Part shown: positions 10,689 through 21,181 of the stretch, piece after piece | Numbering within the stretch: position 1 is the stretch's first letter | Layout: each line of letters begins with the position of its first letter | DNA from: Apiotrichum sp. Y4204 | Taxonomy: Eukaryota; Basidiomycota; Tremellomycetes; Trichosporonales; Trichosporonaceae | Length of the DNA stretch: 64,000 bases | Assembly: GCA_025531455.1 (NCBI GenBank) | Contig: JAMYHL010000041.1 | Span: 124,001-188,000 of the forward strand | Reading direction: 5' to 3' | The notes under the pieces: model-generated | Seen by the model: the letters and a program-made list of their open reading frames with translations, nothing else | What the model was told of the DNA's origin: nothing | Database searches by the model: none | Program-made: the position numbers and the translations under genes

Positions 10689-11543
10689 TTGAATGCTATA
10701 TGAAGCAGGTTGGGGGTTGTGGTCGGCGTTGTCGACGGGCACGCGAGCAATACCGAGGCTGCGCTATTTGTGTAGTTGGGCTAGCTTCAAACACAGGTCT
10801 TTCCTGCTTAAGTCATCAGCATTAGTAGAACCGTCGGTGGGTTTGTTGGTGGGTTTCCAGCTCGGGGACAACCGACGTGCTGCGGTGATCACGGCAAAAG
10901 ATTGCGCTCGGAGCTGGGTGAACTGAAGTTGCCGAGATCGCATGCCCACCAACATGATGAGCATATGATGACAAGCCACTTTCGGCCCTGTGGCGCCCAC
11001 ATTCCACCAACCCCATATTCCCATACTCTCATTGTTGCCGACAGTTACCGATTGCCTTGACGCCTTGTCGAATGGTCGGCCGATGTGGATGGCAGACGAC
11101 ATGTGATGGAATCGCAGAATGCCACAGGACCGTGGACCGTGACGTAACTCGCGTGGGCCCCACACTCATCAACATATGATCAACATGATCAACATGCCAG
11201 TACAAAAGACTCGGCTTGCTTGTTCACTTTGCTGCCAAGATCGATTTGATACGTTGCCAAGCTCTCGGGACACACATCCCCAGCTGCCTGTAGTATGCTG
11301 CCTCTGGGCAACGATGAGGCCAAGATCATTTGCTCATACATTACCGCTGCTAACTACTTTATCAACTGCTGTTAAAGGAACAACTGGAACCATCCACCCC
11401 ACGCCCTATCATCGCGACAACATGCCCACCAACACGGCCCCCAAAAGTTAACTAACGCAGTGGCAAAGAGCCACTCCCAATCACGCGATCATGTCGTCGT
11501 TGACCACACATTTCGATCTCTCGCCCCCGGATCCGCTCAGCGC
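10689..11543. other. intergenic, no gene seen
   Basis: Promoter of the cyclase gene and 3' side of the MFS gene. It contains a short direct repeat of the atgatcaac type near 11175. No coding signal is seen. Confidence 0.55.
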
Positions 11544-13478
11544 TCAGCAGGCATACCGGAAGTGGGGGTTCTTCATGTCCGTGACGTCTGTCTCGCCATT
11601 GACACGGTTAGCGTGTGCGGCCTCGTCCTCGGTGAGACCGCTTTCAATGAACTCGCGGTCGCGGCGGCGGTTTGTGCGGACATAGTACCACCACCAGGCG
11701 CAGAGGTTGAGCGTGTTGACGATCATAACAACAGCGCAGGCCGTCAATCCGCGGAGGTATTTTGGTCCGTCGGCCGGGACGAAGATCTGCGTACCTACGA
11801 CGTTGCCAACGCAGTACGAGATAAGCGCCGTCGCGCCCATGAAAGACTTCTTCGTGCGGCCGGCAATGTTGATGGACATGAGCGGCCACACCAGGAATGT
11901 GGTGATAGAGAACACGGCGATCGGCAGGAACACTCCCCACTTGGCCCACCGGCTCACGCTGTCCGGCGCGAGACCGACGAACAGGAAGATGCCGATGGGA
12001 ATGAGCTGGAAGAGAATGCACGCCGGGAACCGCAAGTGGGGCTTCTTCGCGACTGTCACCGCCGTGGCAATGATGATCACAAAAGTAACTGCATTACCCG
12101 GCAGCTGGTACAGGACCGAGTCGAGAGGCTGAGAGGGTTAGTTACCTCTCACGTGCATGTCCATATACTCACAGAGAAGCCAAAGCCGCGGTAGATGAGG
12201 GTCGTGAATGTGCTGAGTGCGCCGTTGGGAATGCACGAGAGAAGGTTGTACCACAAGGCGTGCCAGTACTGGGGGTCCTTGAGACACTCGCGCACCTGCT
12301 CCCACTTCCATGGGTGCTGCTCGCCACCGCCGGTCGAGTTGGAAACAATGCGCGCGTGTGCCATGAGCTTTTCACGCTTGCTGAGCCACCACACCTCGTT
12401 GGGCGTGCCGACAAACACGAGGAACAGGAGGCCGACACCGACAGTTGTGCCGCCCAGGAAGAGGTTGATGACGCGCCACGCGGCCAGGCCACCCTTGCGC
12501 TGCGCGCTCAGCGCAATGAAGTAGACGCCAACACCGAATACCATCGAGAAGAACTGGTCTGCGGAGTTAGGAGGTTGGGGCGGGTGAGACAGGAGCGGGT
12601 GAGTCGCATGAGTCGGCTATGGGCGGCAAATGGCGTGGCGGGCGCCACTGGCGTCAAGCCCTAAGCCAACGCGCCCATTGACCCAGCTGACCACGGTATG
12701 CAACATGTGGGACGCGAATGGTACTCACTCATGGCATAGTACATGTTTTGGCGCAGCGTCTGTTCCCTGCGAAGGTACCACGACGAGGTGAGGACTGGTT
12801 GTCAGCGAGGGGGGAATGGCGCCATCGCTTATCTGCGATGTAATGAAACTCGACTCACTGGCAAATGCAGGAGTGACGACCGCCTCGAACCAGCCAAGGA
12901 GAATGCGCACGCCAGAGAGCTGGGCATAGTTGTTGCATGCGCCGAGGATCATGACCATCGCGCCCCAGAGGACGATGCAGATGCCGAGGCCGCGCCCGAG
13001 CGGCACGCGCTGCAGGAGATAGCCCATGGGCAGCTGGGCGCAAGCGTACGCGAGGTCTGGGGTTAGAGTTGGGGGACAGAGTCGTGGGACGCACAGAAGA
13101 AGGAGGAAAGGTTCTGGTACTCGAGGCCCTTGAGGCCAGTGTCCTCGCGGAGATTGAAGACGACACCCCAGGAGAGGGACACTCTGGGCGGTTAGTGGCA
13201 TCGTAACGCCATACTCACTTGTCGGCGTATTGGAGGCCATACGCAATCATCAAGCACGGCATGAGGAACCTGAGAAGTGAGCGTCGCTCTCGGGCTCTCG
13301 TTCTAAGCAGCACTCACAAGTCAATCTTCCTACGCAGTTTCTTGTAATCGGCCTCGGTGAATTCGTGCTCGGCGCGAATGACGCCCTCGGCGTCGTCGAG
13401 CTCCTTCTCCTGCGCGGACATGACGCGGACGGGCGTCAGGTCGTCCATCTTCTCGTCGTGGTCCTTGTAGTCGGACAT
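11544..13478 (-). CDS. MFS anion:cation symporter, Dal5/allantoate-permease family
   Basis: Seven exons (13478-13318, 13269-13219, 13183-13095, 13056-12859, 12794-12729, 12558-12173, 12128-11544) give 511 residues with every splice phase consistent. The N-terminal 50 residues are charged and cytosolic. Twelve hydrophobic spans follow. Family signatures are LAYACAQLPMGYLLQR, ILLGWFEAVVTPAF, AAWRVINLFLGG and, in the second half, GNVVGTQIFVPADGPKY. This group carries organic anions such as allantoate, ureidosuccinate, nicotinate or pantothenate into the cell by proton symport; the substrate here is not determined. Upstream (13479-13850) are a CTTATC (13724-13729) and a GATAA (13830-13834), which could bind GATA nitrogen regulators. 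That would fit the family, but single sites are weak evidence. Confidence 0.92.
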
Positions 13479-14502
13479 GATGGCGATAGCAATGCGTGTT
13501 GCTCGCTGCTCGTTACTCAATGCTCGTGGTCGTGCGAGATCCTGTCTCGGCGGGGAGGAGTAGGTGAACAAAGTTGGGGGGGTCGTGTGCGTTCAGGTGG
13601 GCTTAAGAGTCTGATGCAACAGGACTCGACTCAGACTGGCAACGCTGCCCATGCTGCCTGGTGCACTCTGCCCACTAGCCACTCTAGCTTGCCGGCACGC
13701 ACAAATCCACTCGCTTCTGCAGCCTTATCGACGCCGGGCTGCACCGGCTACTGTGGCAGCCACAGTCCAATGTCGACATTGCGATACAGGTGGGCAGCGC
13801 GGCTGCGGGCAACGTATTAGCTGCGCTGTGATAACACCTCTGGGCCGTGCCCGTTTCGCCCCACCCAATGCCGTTCCCTGTGGCTCTGAATCGCTGGCGG
13901 ACCACAACGCTAGAGTGTCGGGAGAACCTGGATGTTGGTACCTGGTGGGCGCGTATTGTCATTTGGGTCTGAGCTTTTTCTGCAGCTCTGCAGCCTGCCC
14001 TGGACTCTATTCGTGCTTCGTACTTGCTTGGCAGCATAATGGGCTCCATCATGGGGTCTACGGTCCACGGCTTTCCGCGTCGGCGCCGCCAGTCCGCCAG
14101 TTGCAGCTATCACGTGTCTGTTTTCGTGCCTTCGGCCTTCGTGCCTACGTGCCTACAAAGAATGCGAAACGAAAAGCGCAAACAGCGCAATAGCCGCAGA
14201 AACAGCCGCCGAGAAACACCGAGAATACCGTGAAGATGAAGAGAGTGCTGGAGGTCTGCTGGCCGATACGCGCCCACCAGTCGGTTAACATTCGCGCCAA
14301 CGGCGGCTAACGCTTCCCACATTCCTTTTGGAGCTCATTTGTTACGACAAACGGCGGCGAGACCCGCGCTCAACACTCTCGGCCCGGTCTCGGATGTATC
14401 CACTGGGCAACGCCATGTCTCATGACTCGGTTATAAACAGCTACATCTACAGTATGCCAGATCGGGGATGCCGACGCGTTCCACTGATACTACAGTGATA
14501 GC
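13479..14502. other. intergenic, no gene seen
   Basis: MFS promoter on one side and the 3' end of the acyl-CoA ligase gene on the other. It contains a CTACAGTA copy at 14447-14454 and short local duplications near 14130-14160. No gene is recognised. Confidence 0.55.
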
Positions 14503-16427
14503 TCACAGTCGGGGCTGCGCGGCAGACACAAACTCCTTCTTGGCGCGCTCGCGGAGGAGGTTGCGCAGAATCTTGCCTGATGGCGACTTGGGAATCGCGT
14601 CCGTGACCACCACACCGCCGATGAGCCGCTTGTGTCCCGAAACGCGGGCCGCAACCCACGCCTGAACTTCTCGCGCGAGCACATCACCGTCCGCTGGAGA
14701 CTTGACACCGGCACTCGGCCCTGCAACGATGTACGCGCTGGATGTTAGTACCGCAAGAGATGTCCAGAGTTCCGGGTTTCTCACCGAGGGAGCTCGGTCG
14801 CCTGCGAGTCATCGTACACGCCAATTACGCCTGCATCGACCACCTTCGGGTGCTGGAGGAGAAGTCCTTCGAGCTCGGCCGGCGCGACTGTCGTCAGCTT
14901 TGTCATATGATCTACTCACCCTGGAAGCCCTTGTACTTGATGAGCTCCTTGACGCGATCAACGACACTTCCGTCAGCCCCACCTTTATTATGTGCTTACC
15001 TCCAACGGCCATTATCGTCGCAAATCAACACATCGCCAGTCTTGAGCCACCCGCCCGGCGCCATCGTCTTGGCCGTCGCCTCGGGATTTCGGTGGTATCC
15101 TTTCATAATGTTTGGCCCGCGGACCCAGAGCTCGCCGCGCTCACCGGGTGGCGCGTCCGTTCCGTCCTCGCGCACAAGGCGCGCCTGGTAGGATGGCACG
15201 AGACGGCCGACGCCAAGGTGGCCTGCGCGTGTGTCCTCGGGCAGCGCGAGAATACAGCCCGGCGACGTCTCAGTCATTCCTGCCATCAGCGCCGCTTCGC
15301 CTCCTTAGTCACATACCGTAGCTCTGCAGCAGTGTGCAGTACGGGAAACGCCGCTTAAAGTTGCCCGCGAGGTCGGGGCCCAGGGGCGCTGCCCCACAGG
15401 TCGCATAGCGCATCGACGAGAGGTCATACTTTGGCACATTCTGCGATTGAACAAAGAGGAGGAGCACGGGCGGGACCATGAGCACAAGGGAGATTCTGTA
15501 CTGTGGCTATAAGCTTGGGCTGTCCATCATGCGCTACCCTACCTTTTCGATCGCGTTCAGTGCCGCTGCCTCTTCGAAGCGCGGAAGGAGAACAACAGGC
15601 ACACCGAGCTTTACAGGCATGAGGAGGATGGCGGCGAGGCCGTACACGTGCGAGAGGGGAAGCCAGCCGGAAATGACATCCTCGCCCTTCTTCACAGGTG
15701 GGTAGAGGTACGGGGTCGTGCTGAGCTGCGCGGTGAGGTTGCGGTGCATGGTCATGACGCCCTTTGGGAGGCCCGTGGTGCCCGAAGAGTAGCACAACCA
15801 TGCGGTCTGCTCCGACTCGAGTCCCTCGAAGTGCTCCGCCTCGCGTGCCGGGGGCCCCATCTCAAGAAGGTCGTACACGCACTTTAGCCTCTCGGCGCCA
15901 GCAGGCTTCGCATCCGGCGTGCACAGCAAAACGATACGGGTGTCGTCAAACGGATACTTGGTCTCCCGAGTGGCTTTGCGAAACGCCGCGAGGTTCTCGG
16001 GGCTCACGAAGATGACCTGCGATCCCGAGTCGTTGACCTGGTGCGCGATCTCGTGCGGCGCGCTGAATCAGCCCCAATCATACAACAATACCCACTAGGA
16101 GGCGTTCGCGGGGCTGACGACAAGTCCGGCCGCCATGCAGCCGTATGCGGCGATGACCCACGCAAAGGAGTTGAAGCCCCAGATACACGCCGTGTCGCCC
16201 CGTCGCACGCCGAGCGCCCGAAGACCCGTGACAAGGGCGAGGGCCGCGTTCTTGATCTCCCCGCGGCGGAGGACCGCACCGCTCAGCCCGTCGATGAACG
16301 CCGGCGTACTGGCGTCGTGATCCTCGGCTGGCGAGATCCCGGGGCCGGGAGGAAACAGGTAGTCGAAAACCGAGATGTGTGGAATGAACGGCGTCGGTAT
16401 CGCCGACTCGTAGATGTGCGGCTGCAT
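14503..16427 (-). CDS. acyl-CoA synthetase, 4-coumarate-CoA-ligase-like (AMP-forming)
   Basis: Activates a carboxylic acid with ATP and then forms the CoA thioester. Several exons give a protein of roughly 580 residues. Adenylate-forming motifs appear in order: the P-loop [11 protein letters not shown], the block [13 protein letters not shown], the A5 motif GMTETSP, the A8 region GGWLKTGDV, and the C-terminal catalytic lysine in [11 protein letters not shown]. The first intron (GTGGGT...TTCAG near 16055-16090) is supported because it joins SPANA to [11 protein letters not shown] in frame. The C-terminus is AAQPRL; PRL is only a weak match to the SKL-type peroxisomal signal, so peroxisomal location is uncertain. 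Relatives act on phenylpropanoid or medium/long-chain acids; the substrate cannot be read from the sequence. Confidence 0.92.
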
Positions 16428-16940
16428 GATAGCAATAGTGGTGACGGCGCGAGCGATAAGTGGATTGAGTCCATGACAGATCGCGAGTTATATGGAGATC
16501 CCGCGGGGCCGTGGGCGGGCTAGTGCTGGTTAGTGCAATGGTGGGCATGGAGTACAGTAGCCGGTTCGGCGTTCTCCGCTGCTGTTTATACTTGGCGTCG
16601 CTAGACGTGGAGATCGTGGGGATCATCGATTTCCGTACACTTGGATTTGTTTAATGTCATTGGTGATAAGCTGCAGTCTGCGCAGACAGAGGGGGTGTTC
16701 ACGCATCGAGGAGAGCCCAACGTTGGGAGTCGTTGAGGACGAACTGGGAGTGGACGAACCGAGATTGTTCAAGACACCGAGATCGGCAATCTGATAAGGT
16801 AGAGTTACTCCGACCTTCACCGAGAGAGATCACTGTCTACCCTCACTTTCCGCAAATCGCTACTCGGAGGCCTCAGTCCGGCTCCAAACAATACGCAAGG
16901 AGACAACAAGACATTCATTACTTTGTACACTCTATAAGCA
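16428..16940. other. intergenic, no gene seen
   Basis: Promoter of the acyl-CoA ligase and 3' side of the small membrane protein. It holds a TACAGTA copy at 16553-16559. Confidence 0.55.
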
Positions 16941-17579
16941 CTACCACTTGCGCGGCTTGCGGCCGCCACACGCGCGCCCACGGGCCGGGGCGGCCACGAC
17001 GACGACAGGCCCGGGGGCGAGCGCCATCTTCTTGCGCTCCACCTGCTGCTGAGACGGCGATGGGGTGGAAGGGGGAGAAATCGCTCCGTACTCGACATGG
17101 CCGTACTGCGCGAGCCCCTCGTCGGCCCTGCGCACGCCGCAGCGCGTGCATCGGATGTTGTTGCGGGCGCAAATGGTCGCCACGATGCCGATGGCAGGGG
17201 AAGCGACGCACAGGCCTACGAGGAGAGCGGACTTGCGTCGTGAGAAGCTGAAGTCGTGCAGACCGGCAGGGCAAGGCACGAGAGCGAGGCTCCCGGGGTG
17301 AGGAGCAGGAGTGGGAACGGGAGCCGGGGGTGGGGAGAGGTATTTCGCATTGAAGCGGGATGATGGGCTGCGCGGCGGTCCGTGAGGCGGAAGTAGCTTG
17401 CGCGAAGAGCGTGAGGAGCAAGAGTGTGCGGACGGAGAAGGCGCGGGGTCCCGGCCCTTGGCCAGTGCCGAGGCCGGGACGTACTCCCGCACGCGTCCCT
17501 TCGGAGTCGCAGTCTCGACGGGTGCGTACCCCTCGTCGTAGTATCCAGGCGGAGCGGTGTCGCTGCGGAGCTGTGTCAT
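16941..17579 (-). CDS. unknown single-span membrane protein
   Basis: A single open frame of 212 residues. Residues 1-115 are Pro/Ser/Arg-rich and probably disordered. A hydrophobic segment follows near residues 125-145 (SALLVGLCVASPAIGIVATI). A short Cys-containing block comes next (RCTRCGVRRADEGL). The tail is basic and ends in GRACGGRKPRKW. The start at 17579 (MTQLRSD) is preferred because the codons before it lack coding character; an upstream ATG at 17648 is in frame. I recognise no family. The high proline content and lack of introns mean it could be a chance frame, but the clean hydrophobic span and GC-rich codons argue for a gene. Confidence 0.5.
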   Translation of the reverse strand: MTQLRSDTAPPGYYDEGYAPVETATPKGRVREYVPASALAKGRDPAPSPSAHSCSSRSSRKLLPPHGPPRSPSSRFNAKYLSPPPAPVPTPAPHPGSLALVPCPAGLHDFSFSRRKSALLVGLCVASPAIGIVATICARNNIRCTRCGVRRADEGLAQYGHVEYGAISPPSTPSPSQQQVERKKMALAPGPVVVVAAPARGRACGGRKPRKW

Positions 17580-20460
17580 GGGTGGGATGTGTATAGTAGT
17601 ACTAGTGGCGTAGAGATCAGAGTAGTTGATGGCGATGGCGAGCCACAAGTTGTTGGGATAGTAGAAGCATTAATATATCCCCACTTGCCACCGCCGACGC
17701 CAACAGCGGTACAGTACACTGCCGCCGGCACTGACGCTCTCGCTCTCTCTCCGGCCTCGGCCTCGGACCTGTGCCTGGCCATTATGCAGTCATTTGCAGT
17801 CCGAATCGGCACCGCCTTGAGTATCAATAGAAGAAACAATCGACAATCGGCGATCCGCAGTGAAAGGAAGTGCGAGGCTGGACCTCGGCGTCCAAGGCAC
17901 GGCATTGCACGTGCCCGGCATGCGGATGGAGACCAGGCCGAGGCACCGAGGCCAGCGGTCTCTATGGCGGTCTTCTCGAACAGGACGACTGCAGCAACAT
18001 CATCATCTATCCTCCGACCGCGGCCTCATCTCATATACTCATATCTAATGTAGATCATCGCAATCACGATCGTAACAAATCGCGCACCGAATTTGAACTC
18101 CGTGCTCGCGGAGGCAAGACGGACCCCGGCGTCGGCGTCCCACCTGCCCCACCCGCTCCCCTTGTAATCGCTCACTCCGCGGTACCGCGGACCCCACCGT
18201 CTCACTTGCGCCTCGTCGGCTTCCGCGTTCTGTCTCTGCAGTGTACTTGATATGCCGCAGCGGAGACGCTCGTTACTCCGCAAAGATTCTCACGCCAATC
18301 CGCCGGGTAATGCAACTGAGGGGTTTTATGACCACCACCTCGATCGTGCCCATAAGACACAAGCCCGCGCTTGAGCGCACACAAGCTATTCTCCGCGGTA
18401 TGGCCACGATCTAGCTGACAGCCGCCCCCTGAGCCCAACGATCAAGAGCACCCCTTTGTGTCGAGAGTGGGACCTACCGTCGGAGTCGAAGTCGGACGCC
18501 CAAAGAGCTGTTACGCACTGACAGATTGGGACTAGTCCAACACATTCACCCCATCACGGCGTTGAACCCAGAAATTCTCAATATCGATACCTACTCCGCC
18601 CGCTTGGGATCCGATCTCTCGAGCTCCGCAGTAATGAGAACAGCCATTCATCCTCTGCCTGAGACAAGTGGAAAGCACAGGCACGGACGAATTCACCAAC
18701 TGTTGCTCATCCCACATTCCGAAAATGATGAGATTCTCGTGATTGATCAGAAGGGAACGGCACGGAAGGGTCGGCATTCAGCGCCAATGCAAGCTGCCTC
18801 GCCCGTCACTGGAGACTTTTCCACTCGCACCACAGCCACCCTGATGCCCCTCATGACTGCCCATAACGGGCCGCGACACCGTCCAACGGGTGACACCATC
18901 ACAAACAACTTGCGGCCGTGAGACCCGTATGATAACAATGTCAATGACGCTATTCGCACCGTCGTGTGCATCATGACAGCCAGTAGCAGTGGACTGTTCC
19001 CTCACTGCTTATATGCCGAAGATTACTCTACACTTGCAGGACGGGTACGTCCGCGGGCGCGGTCGGATGCCGTCCAGAATCTCCGTCGATGCGACGATCG
19101 ACGATGGGATATGAGCAGATGAGCAAATGAGAGCGGAATGCGGCACGTGACCTCTGGTATATTTTATATCCGGCTTCCGAGCTGAACGGTGCCCTGTGGG
19201 CTATGCAATGAGTGTTGCTTTTTCCCGATTTTTAGCCGAGACATCACATGTGCAAAGGGATGATTACCGAGCGGGGAACCACGAGCTTGTGCTATTAGGA
19301 AATGGGAAATTAGAGGAAAGTAATACTGGCTCTCCTTACAGCCCGGGCTCTCCAATTATCTTTTCCATGTCCTTGCTCGGCATGAGCGCATGAGACTGAT
19401 TTGCAGCAGAAAAAAAACGTTAAAACACCTGTTCCCTGGCGCCTTTGATCGCAACTCCCGAGTGCAAAGCCCGAGCGCACACCCGACGCAGGGAAGTTGG
19501 AGGACGGAGGGCGAGGCTCTGGCCTCTGGCGATCGAGGCGACATTCACGTGCTTCCATGGTGCAGTGGCGCAATGACATGCCACACGCTACGCCGTACCT
19601 TGGGCGGCTCGCTCCCAGCAGATGGGGCACGGACGGTGGTAGGGCCTCGTGCCTCGCGGCCTCCAGTCTGGTGAGAGGACAATAAGCGCCAGCGCCACAG
19701 ATCGGAGCCGGCGAGCGAGGTCGTACGCGCCGTGAGCTCCGAGTTGAAAATCGGGATGGGGACAACGTCTCTTGGGAGCGGAACTGTTACAGGATGTGGC
19801 CTACGGGTGGTAGCTTGCATATTGTGTCTTCAACGCCGAAGTGTCCCGGCAAACGAGAAAGGAGTGGTGGACGCACTCCAGCAAGCTGCAATAATATTAT
19901 AGCAAAGAATCATAGAACACTCTGAAGGTCTGCAACAATGTTGCCCAACAGTATTCGCAAGTGCTGAGACACGTCCGGGCGCGCACGACCCACCCGAGTG
20001 GGGTGGCACCGAGGCAGCATCGGAGACGGGCTTTTGACAGGCATGCTGGCATGCACAGTTGTAGCTCCAGTTGCGAGCTTATGCGCCCCAGCACGTTCCA
20101 GGCAAGGTCCGGAACGCGCAAACGAAACGCGGCCAGTCGTAGACTTTGGTACTCGAGGCGAGGGGGGGTGCCGCGAGATGTCGACTCTTTCGACTGTGCC
20201 TGCGGGGCTGGCCGTGAGATGGAGAATCTTGGCGCGTCTTGTGCTTTCCGACTTTATGCATGCAATGTGCTTCGCGCTTCGTGACCAAATGGTAGTTGGA
20301 CGCGGGGCTGTGAGCGCGTAGCACATCTCCGCGTTCTTGTTGAGAATGACGGGGAGCGGTGGCTCCATATCATAATCTTTATCATCTCGGTTGGCGCGGT
20401 GGCCCACTCGCCTCACTCTCCTCGCTGATCTCGCTACCACCGCCGGCGTTGAATTGCTGG
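17580..20460. other. 2.9 kb gene-free stretch
   Basis: No gene is supported on either strand. A 330-codon minus-strand frame at 19910-20902 is rejected (see rejected list). A TACAGTA copy lies at 17710-17716. Confidence 0.5.
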
Positions 20461-21181
20461 GGCTACATGCCAAAGTGTCTTGCTTCCCTCCACTTTTTCC
20501 TCTCCTCGGCCGCCCCTGGAGCGTCCCTCCCTCGCCCCTCGTCATCCACCCTCCACCCTCGCTGTTCTTCCCTGCACACTCCGCTCCGCTTGTCCCCCCT
20601 CTCCTTTCGGGTCTTCCAATCCCTCCCCCCCTTTCCTCATATTCTGTCTTCCCTCCTCCTTCCTGTGCGTCACCGCAAGTCATCTCTGTTTCTGCAGCGA
20701 CTGGGGCACCCAACCAGATCTGACCTGTTTGGCTCTTCTGTGTCTTTTTCTCCCCCTTTCCCCCCCTCTTCCTCTGCTCTTTTACCTTTCCGCCTGCCTT
20801 CCCCCTTCTCTTACGGCTTACCCGGTGTTTCCCCGTTCGGGTCGGTCGCCTTGGTTCTTCCCCTTCCCCCCTTCCCCTCCCCCCACACCACACACATATC
20901 ACCTCAGTTTCCAGTTGTCGTCGTCGTCGCCTTGCTCGCTACTCGCCGTTAATCCCATCCATCCACTCAATCACCACCTCTGCTCGTCATCATACATCCT
21001 CTTCTCACCACCATTTGACACTCAATCATCCAGCAAATCTTTCCTCACATCCACCAATCCGCCGTCCACCGTCCACTGACCCCGTTCGTCGCCGCTGCCG
21101 ACGTCACTCCCCGCCCCGCCCCGCTCCTCCCTCTCTCCAGTGCCGGCCCGCTCGACCCGTGGCCCACCGGCACTATCCACC
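20461..21181 (+). promoter_or_regulatory. long pyrimidine-rich leader of the Zn2Cys6 gene
   Basis: About 700 bases upstream of the start codon are strongly biased to C and T on the sense strand (runs such as cccctttccccccctcttcc). CT-rich leaders are common before highly regulated fungal genes. This could be a long 5' UTR and core promoter. No intron could be assigned. Confidence 0.5.

Noticed and set aside
18526..18921. 131-codon plus-strand frame
   Set aside because: No recognisable motif, no neighbouring splice signals, and codon use unlike genes in the window.
19910..20902. 330-codon open frame on the minus strand
   Set aside because: It lies opposite the CT-rich leader of the Zn2Cys6 gene; its Gly/Arg/Lys-rich composition simply reflects purine-rich antisense DNA, and it has no motif.
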